NCBI GenBank assembly: GCA_016710635.1
Contig: JADJVL010000002.1
Coordinates: 1-64,000, forward strand
Origin: Holophagaceae bacterium
GTDB taxonomy: Bacteria; Acidobacteriota; Holophagae; Holophagales; Holophagaceae
Length of the DNA stretch: 64,000 nt
Direction: 5' to 3'
Part shown: piece after piece, positions 34,536-44,589 of the stretch
How the letters are laid out: every line of letters starts with the position of its first letter
Numbering within the stretch: position 1 is the stretch's first letter
The notes under the pieces: model-generated
What the model was told of the DNA's origin: nothing
The model's input: the letters and a program-made list of their open reading frames with translations, nothing else
Databases searched by the model: none
Position numbers and translations under genes: made by a program

Positions 34536-34704
34536 CGCTCCAGGATTCGCCGTCCTCCTCGTCGGGCTTGGCGGGGAGTCGGTAGGACTCGGAACTCCAG
34601 GCCCCCAGGTCCCGGGTCCGGCAGCGGTCCGAACAGAAGGGCTTGAAGGGGTTGCCTTCCCAGGAGACAGGTGTCCGGCAGACTGGGCAAGGACGCAAAG
34701 GCAT
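34516..34704 (-). CDS. yacG: DNA gyrase inhibitor YacG-like zinc protein
   Basis: 62 residues with the YacG zinc finger: CPVC at residues 6-9 and CSDRCRTRDLGAW around 24-36, then SESYRLP. Known YacG binds GyrB and blocks DNA binding. The C-terminal tail is acidic (DEEDGESWSDASDSE). First gene of the ExoD-trmD-rplS group on this strand. Confidence 0.88.
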   Translation of the reverse strand: MPLRPCPVCRTPVSWEGNPFKPFCSDRCRTRDLGAWSSESYRLPAKPDEEDGESWSDASDSE

Positions 34705-34868
34705 GGCTGCAAAGTAGCTTGATCGTTAGAAGGGCACCACTGATGAATATCGAAGTCAAAAAATATTAGTCGAATTAAGAAGATTTGATTGCACCCGATT
34801 TTCCCAGCCCCTAGACTGGCTTCAGCCCGGATCCCCATCCGGCTTCAACCCGCAACCGGAGGACAACC

Positions 34869-36767
34869 ATGAGCAAGATCATCGGCATCGACCTGGGCAC
34901 CACGAATTCCTGCGTTTCCGTCATGGAAGGCGGCACCCCGAAAGTGATCCCCAACGCGGAGGGCTCGAACACCACCCCGAGCATCGTGGGCTTCAACCCC
35001 AAGACCACGGAACGGCTCGTGGGCGCCTCCGCCAAGCGCCAGGCCGTGGCACAGCCCAAGAGCACCATCTACTCCATCAAGCGTTTCATGGGCCTGCCCT
35101 TCGCCGACTCGGACAAGGAGCAGAAGCTCGTCCCCTACACCGTCGAGCGCAGCGACAAGGGCGGTTGCGTCGTGGACGTGATCGGGAAGAAGTACTCCCC
35201 CGAGGAGCTTTCCGCCATGATCCTCGGTCGCATGAAGGAGGCCGCGGAAGCCTACCTCGGCGAGAAGGTCGACAAGGCGGTCATCACGGTGCCCGCCTAC
35301 TTCAACGATGCCCAGCGCCAGGCCACCAAGGACGCCGGCGCCATCGCCGGGCTCGAGGTCATGCGCATCATCAACGAGCCCACGGCCGCTGCCCTCGCCT
35401 ACGGCCTCGACAAGAAGAAGGACGGCACCATCGCCGTCTTCGACTTCGGCGGCGGCACCTTCGACATCTCCATCCTCGAAGTCTCCGAGGGAGTGGTGGA
35501 GGTCAAGTCCACCAACGGCGACACCCACCTCGGCGGCGACAACGTGGACCAGGTGATCATCGACTGGCTGGTGGAAGAGTTCCAGAAGGAGCACGGCATC
35601 GACCTGCGCAAGCAGGCGGACGCCATGCAGCGCCTGAAGAGCGCCGCGGAGAAGGCCAAGATCGAACTCTCCAGCACCACCCAGACCGACATCACCGAGG
35701 CCTACATCACCGCCGACGCCTCGGGGCCCAAGCATGTCAACCAGACCCTGACCCGGGCCCGCTTCGAGGCCATGATCGAGCCCATCATCCAGAAGCTCCG
35801 CATCCCCTGCGAGAACGCGGTGAAGGACGCGAAACTGTCCCATCACGAGATCGACGAGGTCGTCCTCGTAGGCGGCTCGACCCGCACCCCCAAGGTGCAG
35901 GAGCTGGTGAAGTCCATCTTCGGCAAGGAGCCCAACAAGAGCGTGAACCCCGACGAGGTGGTGGCCATCGGCGCCGCGGTCCAGGGCGGCGTGCTTTCCG
36001 GCGACGTGAAGGGCGTGCTGCTCCTCGACGTCACGCCGCTTTCCTTGGGCATCAACGCCAATGGCGGCCAGATGAGCGTCATCATCCCCCGCAACACCAC
36101 GATCCCCACCCGCAAGTCCGAGATCTACACCACCGCCGTGGACAACCAGCCCGGCGTGGACATCGAGGTCTTCCAGGGCGAGCGCCAGATCGTGGACGGC
36201 AACAAGCTCCTGGGCAAGTTCCACCTGGGCGACATCCCGCCCGCCCCCCGCGGCATCCCCCAGATCGAAGTCGTCTTCGACATCGACGCCAACGGCATCG
36301 TCCACGTCACCGCGAAGGACAAGGGCACCGGCAAGGACGCCAGCATCACGCTGACCGGCAGCACCGGCCTCTCCAAGGACGACATCGAAGCCAAGATCAA
36401 GGACGCCGAAAGCCACAAGACCGAGGACGAGGCGCGCAAGGCCCTTCTCGAGGACAAGAACCACCTGGACCAGACCATCTACCAGGTGGAGAAGCTCCTC
36501 AAGGACAGCGGCGACAAGCTCACTGAGGAAGACAAGAAGGCCATGGAGGAGGCCGTCGCCGAAGGCAAGGCGGCCCTGGGCAGTCTTGAAGGCGACCGCA
36601 TCAAGAAGGCCCTCGAAGCCCTGAACGCCGCCTCCCACAAGATGGCGGAAAAGATGTATCAGCAGGCGCCGCCCGCCGACGGCCAGGCGCCTCCGGCCCC
36701 TGGCGCCCCGGGTGGCGATGCCAAGAAGAAGGAAGACGACGTCATCGACGCCGAAGTGGTGAGCTGA
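34869..36767 (+). CDS. dnaK: Molecular chaperone DnaK (Hsp70)
   Basis: 632 residues. ATPase signatures: IIGIDLGTTNSCVSVMEGG at the start, FDFGGGTFDISILEV near 195, and VVLVGGSTRTPKVQELV near 335. The substrate-binding domain holds LLLDVTPLSLGI and the lid is helical, ending DDVIDAEVVS. It folds and protects proteins with DnaJ. GGAGG lies upstream of ATG. Upstream I see no CIRCE and no clear HAIR site, even though an hspR gene follows; a sigma-32-like promoter is not convincing. Confidence 0.98.
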   Translation: MSKIIGIDLGTTNSCVSVMEGGTPKVIPNAEGSNTTPSIVGFNPKTTERLVGASAKRQAVAQPKSTIYSIKRFMGLPFADSDKEQKLVPYTVERSDKGGCVVDVIGKKYSPEELSAMILGRMKEAAEAYLGEKVDKAVITVPAYFNDAQRQATKDAGAIAGLEVMRIINEPTAAALAYGLDKKKDGTIAVFDFGGGTFDISILEVSEGVVEVKSTNGDTHLGGDNVDQVIIDWLVEEFQKEHGIDLRKQADAMQRLKSAAEKAKIELSSTTQTDITEAYITADASGPKHVNQTLTRARFEAMIEPIIQKLRIPCENAVKDAKLSHHEIDEVVLVGGSTRTPKVQELVKSIFGKEPNKSVNPDEVVAIGAAVQGGVLSGDVKGVLLLDVTPLSLGINANGGQMSVIIPRNTTIPTRKSEIYTTAVDNQPGVDIEVFQGERQIVDGNKLLGKFHLGDIPPAPRGIPQIEVVFDIDANGIVHVTAKDKGTGKDASITLTGSTGLSKDDIEAKIKDAESHKTEDEARKALLEDKNHLDQTIYQVEKLLKDSGDKLTEEDKKAMEEAVAEGKAALGSLEGDRIKKALEALNAASHKMAEKMYQQAPPADGQAPPAPGAPGGDAKKKEDDVIDAEVVS

Positions 36768-36781
36768 GCCTCACCACCCAG

Positions 36782-36810
36782 AAGGCCGGGCTTTGGCCCG
36801 GCCTTTTTTT
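36782..36810 (+). terminator. Rho-independent terminator after dnaK
   Basis: AAGGCCGGGC and GCCCGGCCTT pair over ten bases with a TTTG loop and end in a run of seven T. It sits 14 bases beyond the dnaK stop and separates dnaK from the dnaJ-hspR unit. Confidence 0.88.
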
Positions 36811-36861
36811 CGCACCTGCAAGATGTGAGTGTTTCCCGCGCATGTTTGTTAGAGTTCCACC

Positions 36862-37929
36862 ATGGCCCACCCCGACTACTACAAGATCCTGGGGGTTCCC
36901 CGGAGCGCTTCCCCCGAGGACATCAAGAAGGCCTACAAGAAGCTCGCCCGCAAGCACCACCCCGACCTGAACCAGGGCGATGCGGCTTCGGAATCCCGGT
37001 TCAAGGACATCTCCGTCGCCAACGAGGTGCTCTCGGACCCGGAGAAGCGCCGCAACTACGATCAGCACGGCGATCCCGCTGGACCCCAGTCCCAGCCCAT
37101 GCCCGAGGGCTTCTCGGGCTTCGACATCGGCGACCTCTTCGGCTCCTTCATGGGCGGCCAGGGTTCCCCCCGCCGACGCGGCCCCGAGCGGGGAGAAGAC
37201 CTCCAGCGCCTCGTCCGCATCTCGTTCCAGGACGCCTTCAAAGGCACCCGGCTGTCCTTCAATGTGCACCGCACGGAGACCTGCCTCACCTGCCACGGCA
37301 ATGGCGAGGGCCCCGGCGAGAAGACCACCTGCCGGGCCTGCAACGGCAAGGGCCAGGTGGAGCGGGGTTCCGGTTTCTTCCGCCAGAAGGAGCCCTGCGA
37401 AGCCTGTGGCGGCGCCGGCAAGAAGGGGCCCGCCTGCCCCACCTGCCAGGGCCGCGGCCGCAATCCCAAACAGGACACCATCACGGTCAACATTCCCCAG
37501 GGCATCGAGGAAGGCCAGAAGCTGCGGCTGGCGGCCAAGGGTGAAGCGGGGCGGCGGGGCGGCGGCCCCGGTGACCTCTTCCTGCAGATCGAGGTCGAAA
37601 AGGATCCGCGCTTCGAGCGGCGGGGCGCGAACCTATACCTCACCCTCCCGGTGAGCTACACCGAGGCCGCCCTGGGTGCGAAGGTGGATGTGCCGACGCC
37701 GGAAGGCAGTTCGACCATCAAGGTCCCTCCGGGCACCCAAAGCGGAGCCAAGCTCCGGCTCAAGGAGAAGGGCATGCCTTTGCCGAAGTCCACCCACCGG
37801 GGCGACCTCTTCGCCGAAGTGAAGGTCGTCACGCCTACCGTGCAGGACGAGCGGAGCAAAGAGCTGCTGCGGGAGCTCGGGGAGCTCAACGACCAGCACC
37901 TCCGCGACCAGGCGTGGGGGCAGCCATGA
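36862..37929 (+). CDS. dnaJ: Co-chaperone DnaJ (Hsp40)
   Basis: 355 residues. The J-domain has YYKILGVPRSASPEDIKKAY and the HPD motif in KHHPDLNQGD. After a short Gly/Phe region come four zinc-binding repeats (CLTCHGNG, CRACNGKG, CEACGGAG, CPTCQGRG), making this a class I DnaJ. It stimulates DnaK ATPase and delivers clients. It overlaps the MerR-type gene by four bases (ATGA). Confidence 0.96.
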   Translation: MAHPDYYKILGVPRSASPEDIKKAYKKLARKHHPDLNQGDAASESRFKDISVANEVLSDPEKRRNYDQHGDPAGPQSQPMPEGFSGFDIGDLFGSFMGGQGSPRRRGPERGEDLQRLVRISFQDAFKGTRLSFNVHRTETCLTCHGNGEGPGEKTTCRACNGKGQVERGSGFFRQKEPCEACGGAGKKGPACPTCQGRGRNPKQDTITVNIPQGIEEGQKLRLAAKGEAGRRGGGPGDLFLQIEVEKDPRFERRGANLYLTLPVSYTEAALGAKVDVPTPEGSSTIKVPPGTQSGAKLRLKEKGMPLPKSTHRGDLFAEVKVVTPTVQDERSKELLRELGELNDQHLRDQAWGQP

Positions 37930-38315
37930 GGCGCGATCCCAAGGCCGGGCTCTACATGATCGGCGTCGTCTCCACCCGGTACGAGATCCATCCCCAGACC
38001 CTGCGCATGTACGAGCGCGAGGGCCTGCTGCGGCCCAGCCGCACGGAAGGCAAGACACGCCTCTACAGCGACGAGGATCTGGAACGCCTCGAATTCATCC
38101 TCAACCTCACCCGGGACCTCGGCGTGAACATCGCTGGCGTGGAGGTGGTGATGAACCTGCGCGACCGCATGCACGAGATGCAGCGGGAGATGGAGACGCT
38201 GGTGGAAGCCTACCGGGCCCGGTTGCGCGCCGCGGGCATGGATCCGGAGGAGGGCGCCGCCCACCCCACGGGGCTCGTGAAGCTCAAGCCCCAGGGCCTG
38301 GTGCGGAAGCACTGA
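37926..38315 (+). CDS. hspR: HspR-like MerR-family heat-shock repressor
   Basis: 129 residues. The MerR winged helix is plain: VVSTRYEIHPQTLRMYEREG and LLRPSRTEGKTRLYSDEDLE, which match HspR closely, followed by a coiled helix (RDRMHEMQREMETLVEAYRA). HspR represses dnaK-type operons with DnaK as co-repressor. Here it is coupled to dnaJ, downstream of dnaK, which supports that role. The target site was not found by eye near dnaK. Confidence 0.88.
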   Translation: MRRDPKAGLYMIGVVSTRYEIHPQTLRMYEREGLLRPSRTEGKTRLYSDEDLERLEFILNLTRDLGVNIAGVEVVMNLRDRMHEMQREMETLVEAYRARLRAAGMDPEEGAAHPTGLVKLKPQGLVRKH

Positions 38316-38324
38316 GGCAGCCCC

Positions 38325-41300
38325 ATGGCCACGACCTCCGATCCGTTGGAACTGGCCTTCGTCCATGCCGCGCTGGAAGCCGGTCTGATCCTCGAATCCG
38401 ACTGGACGGAGGCGGCCGCCAACGCCGTGCCTGAGGGGACCGTGCCCGCCGGACACCTGGGCCCACGGGTGCACTGGCTCATCGCCAATGGCCGGCTCGA
38501 TGCCGCGAAGGTTCGGGCGTGGGTGGCAGCCTCCGCCGCCGCGGCGCCGCAGCCCACCGAAGCCGTGGACTGGAACGCCACGCGGGCCCTGGGCCAGGGT
38601 GAAGGCCCTGCTACATCCGTCGTGGAAGGCCCTGCGGCGCAAGCCCCGGAAAGTTCCGTCCCGGCCTGGGTGCGGCGGATCCGGGACGAAGGCCATCCCG
38701 CGGGCCTGATCCGCCACTACGAGCTCGGCCGGCTGCTGGGTCGCGGCGGCATGGGGCAGGTCTTCCTCGCCTTTGATCCGGTGCTGGGCCGCGAGGTGGC
38801 TCTGAAGCTCATGCTGGGTTCGGATCCCGAGATGAACGCGCGGATGCTGCGGGAGGCGCGCTCCCAGGCCCGCATCGACCACCCCAATGTCTGCCGCATC
38901 CTCGAAGCGGGCGAGTGGGAGGGCCAGACCTTCATCGTCATGCAGTTCATCCCGGGGAAGACGCTGGACGCCCTGGCGGCGGGTCTCGATCGCGAAGCAC
39001 TGGTGCGGATCTACGCGGCCATCTGCGACGGCCTGCACGCGGCCCACCGCCTGGGCCAGGTGCACCGGGACATCAAGCCCGGCAATGTCATGGCCGAGCA
39101 GCTGGAGGACGGCACCTGGAAGCCCTACCTCATGGACTTCGGCCTGGTGCGGGACTCCCTGGAGCCCCAGCTCACGGGCACCGGACTCATCATGGGCACG
39201 CCGGCCTTCATGTCCCCGGAGCAGGCCCGGGGCGACGCCCGCAACCTGGACCGCCGCGCCGACCTCTACAGCCTCGGCGTCAGCCTCTACCAGGCCCTCA
39301 CGGGCTTCCTGCCTTTCGAAGGCCAAGGCATCGACGTGCTGGTGAAAGTGATCAACGAGGACCCGCCGCCGCCCCGCAGCCTGCTCCCGGACATCCCCCC
39401 GGACCTCGAGACCATCGTCCTGCGCTGCCTGGAGAAGGAGCCCCACCGGCGCTACGACTCGGCGCGGGCCCTGGGCGACGACCTCCGGCGCTACCTGGAC
39501 GGAGAGCCCATCCTGGCCCGGCGGCTGACCCGGGGGGAGCGGCTGGGCCGCTGGGTGCGGAAGAACCGGGCGCTGGCGGCTTCGGCGCTGGTCTCCACCC
39601 TGCTGTTGCTCGCCCTGGGCACCTACGCGGTCTGGTCCACGGTCCAGACCCGCCGGCAGAACAACCTGGCCCTCGTCTTCGGCCAGATGGCGGAGCGCAT
39701 GGAGTCCGTCCTGCGCACCGCCAGCCTGCGGCCCCTGCATTCCACCGTGGTCGAGCGGCAATCCGTCCGGGACCAGATGGCTTCGCTGCGGACGCGGATG
39801 TCAGAGCGGGGCGCCTGGGCGGAGGGTCCAGGCCGTTTCGCCCTGGGCCGCGCCCATCTCGCCCTGGGGGAGCTCCCCCAGGCCCGCGCCGAGCTCCAGG
39901 CGGCCTGGGACCAGGGCTTCCACACGCCGGAACTGAGCCGGGTCCTGGGCAAGACCCTGGCCCTCCTCTACCAGGAGGAGCTGCAGGAGGTCACCGGCAA
40001 ACAGCGCGCCGCCAGGGAGAAGGCCCTCGCGAGCACCTTGCGGGATCCCGCCATCCGCCACCTCGCCGCCGGCCGCGGCGCCGATCCCGTCGCCGCCGCC
40101 CTCAGCGAAGGCCTCATCGCCTGGGTGGAAGGCCGGACCGAGGAGGCTATCCGCAAGGCCCGGGAGGCCCGCCGCTTCACCCCCTGGAACGACGAGGGCT
40201 GGCTGCTGGAAGGGGATGTGCATCTCAGCGCCGCCCGCCAGCGCTACGATGCGGGCGACGCCACGGCGGCCAGCACCGAGCTCGACAAAGCTCACGAGGC
40301 CTACCAGGAAGGGGTGAAGGTCGCGCCCAGTTCGCCGGCGGCCTATGCCTCCCTGGCCCGGGCGGCGCGCCTGCGGCTGAACCTGCAGATCCTGGAGGAG
40401 AAGCCTTCCCGGGCGACCCTGTCGCAGGGCCTCGAGGCGTGCACCCAGGCCGCCCTGGCGGATCCCGCCGACCCGGCCTCCCATCGCCTGCAGGGACTCC
40501 TCCTGCTGCGCTGGTTCGAAAGCGGCGTGGAGGTTCAGGAAGGGGCCCAGGAGGCGCTCCTCGATCGTGCGGTGGCCTCCATCCAGGCCGCTGTGGCGAT
40601 CGCTCCTGACGCCCGCCACCTGGGGGACTTGGCCTGGGCCTATGGCCAGTTGGCGGAGCACCGCTTCGAGGTCGAGCAGGATCCGGTCCCCGCCGCCGAA
40701 GCGGGCATCCGGGCCGGCCGGGCCGCCCTCGCACTGAATCCGGAGCACGAGCGCACCGCCTACTGGCTCGCCGTCTGCCACCTCACCCGAGGCCGCGCCA
40801 TCGACCTGGCGGGCAAGGACCCCGCGCCAGACTTCGACGAGGCCGTCCGCATCCTCGTGGACCTCAACAAGAACAATCCGCGGGACCAGTTCTATCTCAC
40901 GCTCGGAGCCGTGCACGTGCAACGGGCGCGGATTGCGGAAGAAGGAGGGAAACAGTCGGACATGATCTGGAAGGCCGCTTTGGACGCCTTTGCCAGCGCG
41001 TTCGAACTGGATCCTACTCAGGAGACAGCAGCTATCGAGTGGGTTTCCCACCACCAGCGCCTCCTGGCCTCCCTTTGGGAAGACAAGACCCAGAAGGCCC
41101 TCGACTTCTCCCCCGAGGATGTGTGGATGGGGAAACTCAAAAACCTGAGCAGTCCTTGCGTTCCCGTGCTCGTACTGCACCGGCGTCTGCTGGAGGCCCG
41201 CTTCAAAGGCCAACACGGAGCGGAAAGAGCCGCCTTGGCGGCCCTTCGGGAAAAGGCGCGATCCCCAAACCGGGAGGTCCGGGCCCTCGCCGAAAAGCTG

Positions 41301-41333
41301 CTGCTTCGGGTCCGGGGCTATGAGGCGAAATAG
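38325..41333 (+). CDS. Ser/Thr protein kinase with C-terminal TPR-like region
   Basis: 1002 residues. The kinase domain spans about 127-390: GRLLGRGGMGQVFLAFDP (P-loop), VALKLM, QVHRDIKPGNVMAEQ (catalytic loop), LMDFGLV, GTPAFMSPEQARG. A TM helix follows (ALAASALVSTLLLLALGTYA, about 425). The remaining 550 residues are helical, TPR-like repeats (LGRAHLALGELPQARAELQA and similar), probably extracytoplasmic. Such PknB-like kinases sense and phosphorylate cellular partners. Starts nine bases after hspR with no clear ribosome site, so it may be co-transcribed with dnaJ-hspR. Confidence 0.92.
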   Translation: MATTSDPLELAFVHAALEAGLILESDWTEAAANAVPEGTVPAGHLGPRVHWLIANGRLDAAKVRAWVAASAAAAPQPTEAVDWNATRALGQGEGPATSVVEGPAAQAPESSVPAWVRRIRDEGHPAGLIRHYELGRLLGRGGMGQVFLAFDPVLGREVALKLMLGSDPEMNARMLREARSQARIDHPNVCRILEAGEWEGQTFIVMQFIPGKTLDALAAGLDREALVRIYAAICDGLHAAHRLGQVHRDIKPGNVMAEQLEDGTWKPYLMDFGLVRDSLEPQLTGTGLIMGTPAFMSPEQARGDARNLDRRADLYSLGVSLYQALTGFLPFEGQGIDVLVKVINEDPPPPRSLLPDIPPDLETIVLRCLEKEPHRRYDSARALGDDLRRYLDGEPILARRLTRGERLGRWVRKNRALAASALVSTLLLLALGTYAVWSTVQTRRQNNLALVFGQMAERMESVLRTASLRPLHSTVVERQSVRDQMASLRTRMSERGAWAEGPGRFALGRAHLALGELPQARAELQAAWDQGFHTPELSRVLGKTLALLYQEELQEVTGKQRAAREKALASTLRDPAIRHLAAGRGADPVAAALSEGLIAWVEGRTEEAIRKAREARRFTPWNDEGWLLEGDVHLSAARQRYDAGDATAASTELDKAHEAYQEGVKVAPSSPAAYASLARAARLRLNLQILEEKPSRATLSQGLEACTQAALADPADPASHRLQGLLLLRWFESGVEVQEGAQEALLDRAVASIQAAVAIAPDARHLGDLAWAYGQLAEHRFEVEQDPVPAAEAGIRAGRAALALNPEHERTAYWLAVCHLTRGRAIDLAGKDPAPDFDEAVRILVDLNKNNPRDQFYLTLGAVHVQRARIAEEGGKQSDMIWKAALDAFASAFELDPTQETAAIEWVSHHQRLLASLWEDKTQKALDFSPEDVWMGKLKNLSSPCVPVLVLHRRLLEARFKGQHGAERAALAALREKARSPNREVRALAEKLLLRVRGYEAK

Positions 41334-41373
41334 CCCCCGCCAACCGCAATGAAGATGTGGTCCTGGCTTCCGG

Positions 41374-44300
41374 CTAAGGCCGGATGAATCCCGAGATCGT
41401 GCCGGCGCCCCCCTGGCCGGGCTCGCCGGCTGAATTCATGAGCACCGAGAAGGCGTAGACCTTGCCCGCTTCCAGAATGCCCGGCGGAAGTCGGAAATCC
41501 TCATTCACCGGGAAGTGGAAGAGGAAGTAGGAGGCCTCCGAAACCGTGGCGGCGCCGTTGACCCCCAGTCTTCGCACCTGGAGGGTCCGCGCGGGGGAAT
41601 GGCTCGCGGTGAAGGCGTCCGCCACCACCCGGAGGAGGGGCGTGGTCCCGACCCCGCTGAGATCCGAGGTGGCCGTGGCCCCGTTGATGAGCAGCGTGGC
41701 CGGGCGATGGGTCAGCTGGATCATTCCTGAGGTTCCTGCAATGGATGCGTTCACGTAGCCGGCCTGCCGGAAGGGAGTGCTGGTGCCGGGAAGCAGGTAG
41801 GCCATCCGCCACGCAGCGCTGAAGAGCCCGCTTAGCACATAGCCATTGGGGAAGAAATTGAGCACGGTGATGGGGCCCGTGGCCATGATTCCGGTGGCCG
41901 GCACCGATTGGCTCCAAAGGAGCTGGTGCAGGGGCGGGGTTCCCGCACCCTGGAGCCAGACGAGGTCGCTCCGTCCCGAGGGCCGTTCCGCATCCACCAG
42001 GAAGGTATATCTGTGGAACGTGGCCGCCGCAGGCGCGACGACGGTCTTCAGCGCCGGCAGCGGGGCGACGTCAATGCTGAGGTCCACCGCCACCTGGGGA
42101 TAGGCCCGGCTGAAGGTGCCGGTCACGGTGAGGGGTGAACCATTGACCATGGCCAGGGTGGTCGGCTGGAAGGCTTCGCGAACCACTGGCTGCCAATCGC
42201 CACCGGGCGCCGGGATGACATCGTAGTGGAAGATGATCGGCCGATCCCCCAGGGCGGTGGAGGACAGGTTGGGCGGCGAAAGCATGCCCTGCAGGTTCAG
42301 GGAGCCCGTCATGGCCGTGGCCCCAGGCGCCTGCAGGGGCGGCGCGAGGTATTCATCCAGGTAGTCGAAGCCCGAATTGGAAGGGTTGTTCGGGTCGTAC
42401 CACACGAGCTGATGAGGAATCAGGCCGCTGCGGGGACCACTGAGGGGGACATTCCAGGGCGTCATGCCGCCGATGTTGAAGGTCGCCGTGGTGGGCAGGG
42501 TGGGGAGCTGGAAACCGTCGGGGCGGCCGACGCGGTCGAAGCGGAAGTCCACCCGGGAGGTGTCTACCCAGTCATAGCTCTTGTCCTTTTGCAGCCAGTA
42601 GTACCCCGGCGGCACACCGGGGATCCAGAAGGTGCCGGAGGCGGTCCCCGTCCCCGCATAGGTCTGGAAGCCGGGTCCGCTCGGGACATGGGCGGCCATG
42701 GTGAGGGCGCTGAGGTCGGCGGGCACCGTCGCGATGACGCCGTCCAGGGAATGGAAGACGGTCCGCCACTGCCCCGAGACCCGGAAATTCACGGTCCACC
42801 GCTGGACACTGACGCCCCCCTGGCCGTCGGTGGCCTTCAGCACGAACTGGTTCTCCAGTTCGTACTGGGCGGGGGCGGGCAGCCACTGGAGGGTGCCGCC
42901 GCTGAAGGTCGCCCCGGAGGGGCCCGAGGCGAGGGTGAGCACGACGCTCAGGGCGTCGGGGTGGCTGGCCGCGGGGAGGTAGGTGTAGGTCGCCGTGGGG
43001 TTCGCATTCACCGGAGGCACGGTCACGAAGACCGGCAGGTTGTTCACCGCGAGGGTCACCGAATCCTGGCGGGCGGTGTCGGCCACGGACTTCGCCGTCA
43101 CCGTCACGGGCCCGAGGGTGGGCGGGGCCGAAAGGAGGCCTTCCGGGGAGATGGAGCCCGCGGTCGTGGACCAGGTCACCGCCGTGTTCGAGGTGCCGAG
43201 GACCTGGGCCACGAGCTGGAGCTGGGTGCCGGGCTGGATGCGCGTGGGCCCCGGCAGGATCTTCACCGTGGGCGTCGCGGCGCCGGTGACCTCGAGGCGG
43301 GCCAGGACGGCCTTTTCCAGATCCGCCTTGGGCCGCACGGACACGTAGTAGATCCCGGGGGTGGCGGGGGCGGTGTAGCGCGCCGTCAGACCACTGGGGG
43401 CCAGGACGCCTCCAGAGGGATCCGGGCTGCTCCACTCCACCTCCTGCAGGCTGGTGTCCGTCACCACGGCCCGCAGGTCCAGGGCTTCGCCCGGGGCGAT
43501 CCGGGCAAGGGAAGGCACCACCGCCAGCCCCGCACGGGGGCCGACCTGCAGGATGGTCTGGGCTTGCAGGGCGGGATCGGAAGCCGCCGTGGCCTGGGCG
43601 TGAAAGGACCCGCTGGCGGAGCGGCGGTGTAAGCGACCTCGTTGTCGGGGCCTCCGGTCGGGGCGGACAGGGTCCCGCCGGTGCTTCCTTCGAGCAGCGA
43701 CCAGGCCACCAGGGGCGAGGCCGTGCCCGAGGCCACGGCCCTCAGAAAGGTCTGATCGAGGGGCTCGAGGTAGGCCACGCCGGGCCGCGTCGCCACGCTG
43801 CCCCCCACCGCCGCCACCAAAGGCGGCAGCTCGTCGAAGACCCGGATCTCCATGGAGCCCTGCACCCGCGGGTTCTCGATGGCGGTGGCGACCAGGTGGT
43901 AGACGCCCGGCTGGGCGGGCGCCGTGTAGACGCCGGTGGCAGGCACCACGCTGCCGCCGAGGGCGCCTTCGGCGATGCTCCAGATCACCGGCACGTCCAC
44001 GAGATCGGCCGCAGTGTCCACCTTGAGAGGTGGCGGCGGAAGAACTTCCTTCTTGCCCCGGGCCTTCGCGCCGGACCGGGCCGTCTCCCGGACCTTCATG
44101 TTCATCTTGTAGGGACTGATCTGCAGCCTGAAGAAGGAGCTGTCGTCGGCGCTGGCCACCTTCACTTCCGCGCTCGCGGAGAGGCCCGCGGGGACCGTGC
44201 TGACCAGCACGTGGTAGGTGCCGGTGGTGGCGGGGGCGAGGTAGTCCGCGGCCCTTCCGTCGCCGGTGGCGAGGAGCTGCCCCATACCCGTCTCCTGCAC

Positions 44301-44525
44301 GCTCCAGGTGTAGGCGGAGGCCCCGGTCACATTGCTGGTGAGGGCCGTCAGGCGCAGGGAAGTCCCCGAGGCCACGGCGGCGCTGCCGGGGGTGATCCCC
44401 AGGCTGCCGGTCGGGGGCTTGGGGGGCGTTGTGGTGCCGCCGCCCCCGCCTCCGCCGCCTCCGCACGCGAGCTGCAGGGCCAGCGCGACCGCCAGCAGGG
44501 AGACACGGCTCAGCCCGGTGGACAT
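41374..44525 (-). pseudogene. Large lipoprotein with Ig-like repeats, frameshifted
   Basis: From ATG 44525: signal and lipobox (LLAVALALQLAC) followed by a Gly run, then beta-rich repeats of about 90 residues (SLGITPGSAAVASGTSLRLT, TYHVLVSTVPAGLSASAEV, GVYHLVATAIENPRVQGS). Near 43618 the frame breaks after NEVAYTAAP; the other frame carries on with SGSFHAQATAASDPALQAQT and runs to 41374. Adding one base in the GG at 43618-43619 joins them into about 1,050 residues. Bacterial Ig-like surface protein, perhaps an adhesin or cell-envelope scaffold. The C-terminus has a different, larger beta domain. Confidence 0.75.
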
Positions 44526-44589
44526 AAGGACCTCGGTTGGGGGGACAGGTGTTCCACCATGCGCGCACTGGAATCCGGCTGTCGAGGCC

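Noticed and set aside
34845..36638. A 597-codon open frame opposite dnaK
   Set aside because: The Val/Leu/Gly/Asp-rich translation has no domain, and the coding strand is certain from DnaK.
41369..41384. TCCGGC/GCCGGA hairpin between the kinase and the Ig lipoprotein as terminator
   Set aside because: Only six base pairs and no T-run; it overlaps the end of the lipoprotein gene.
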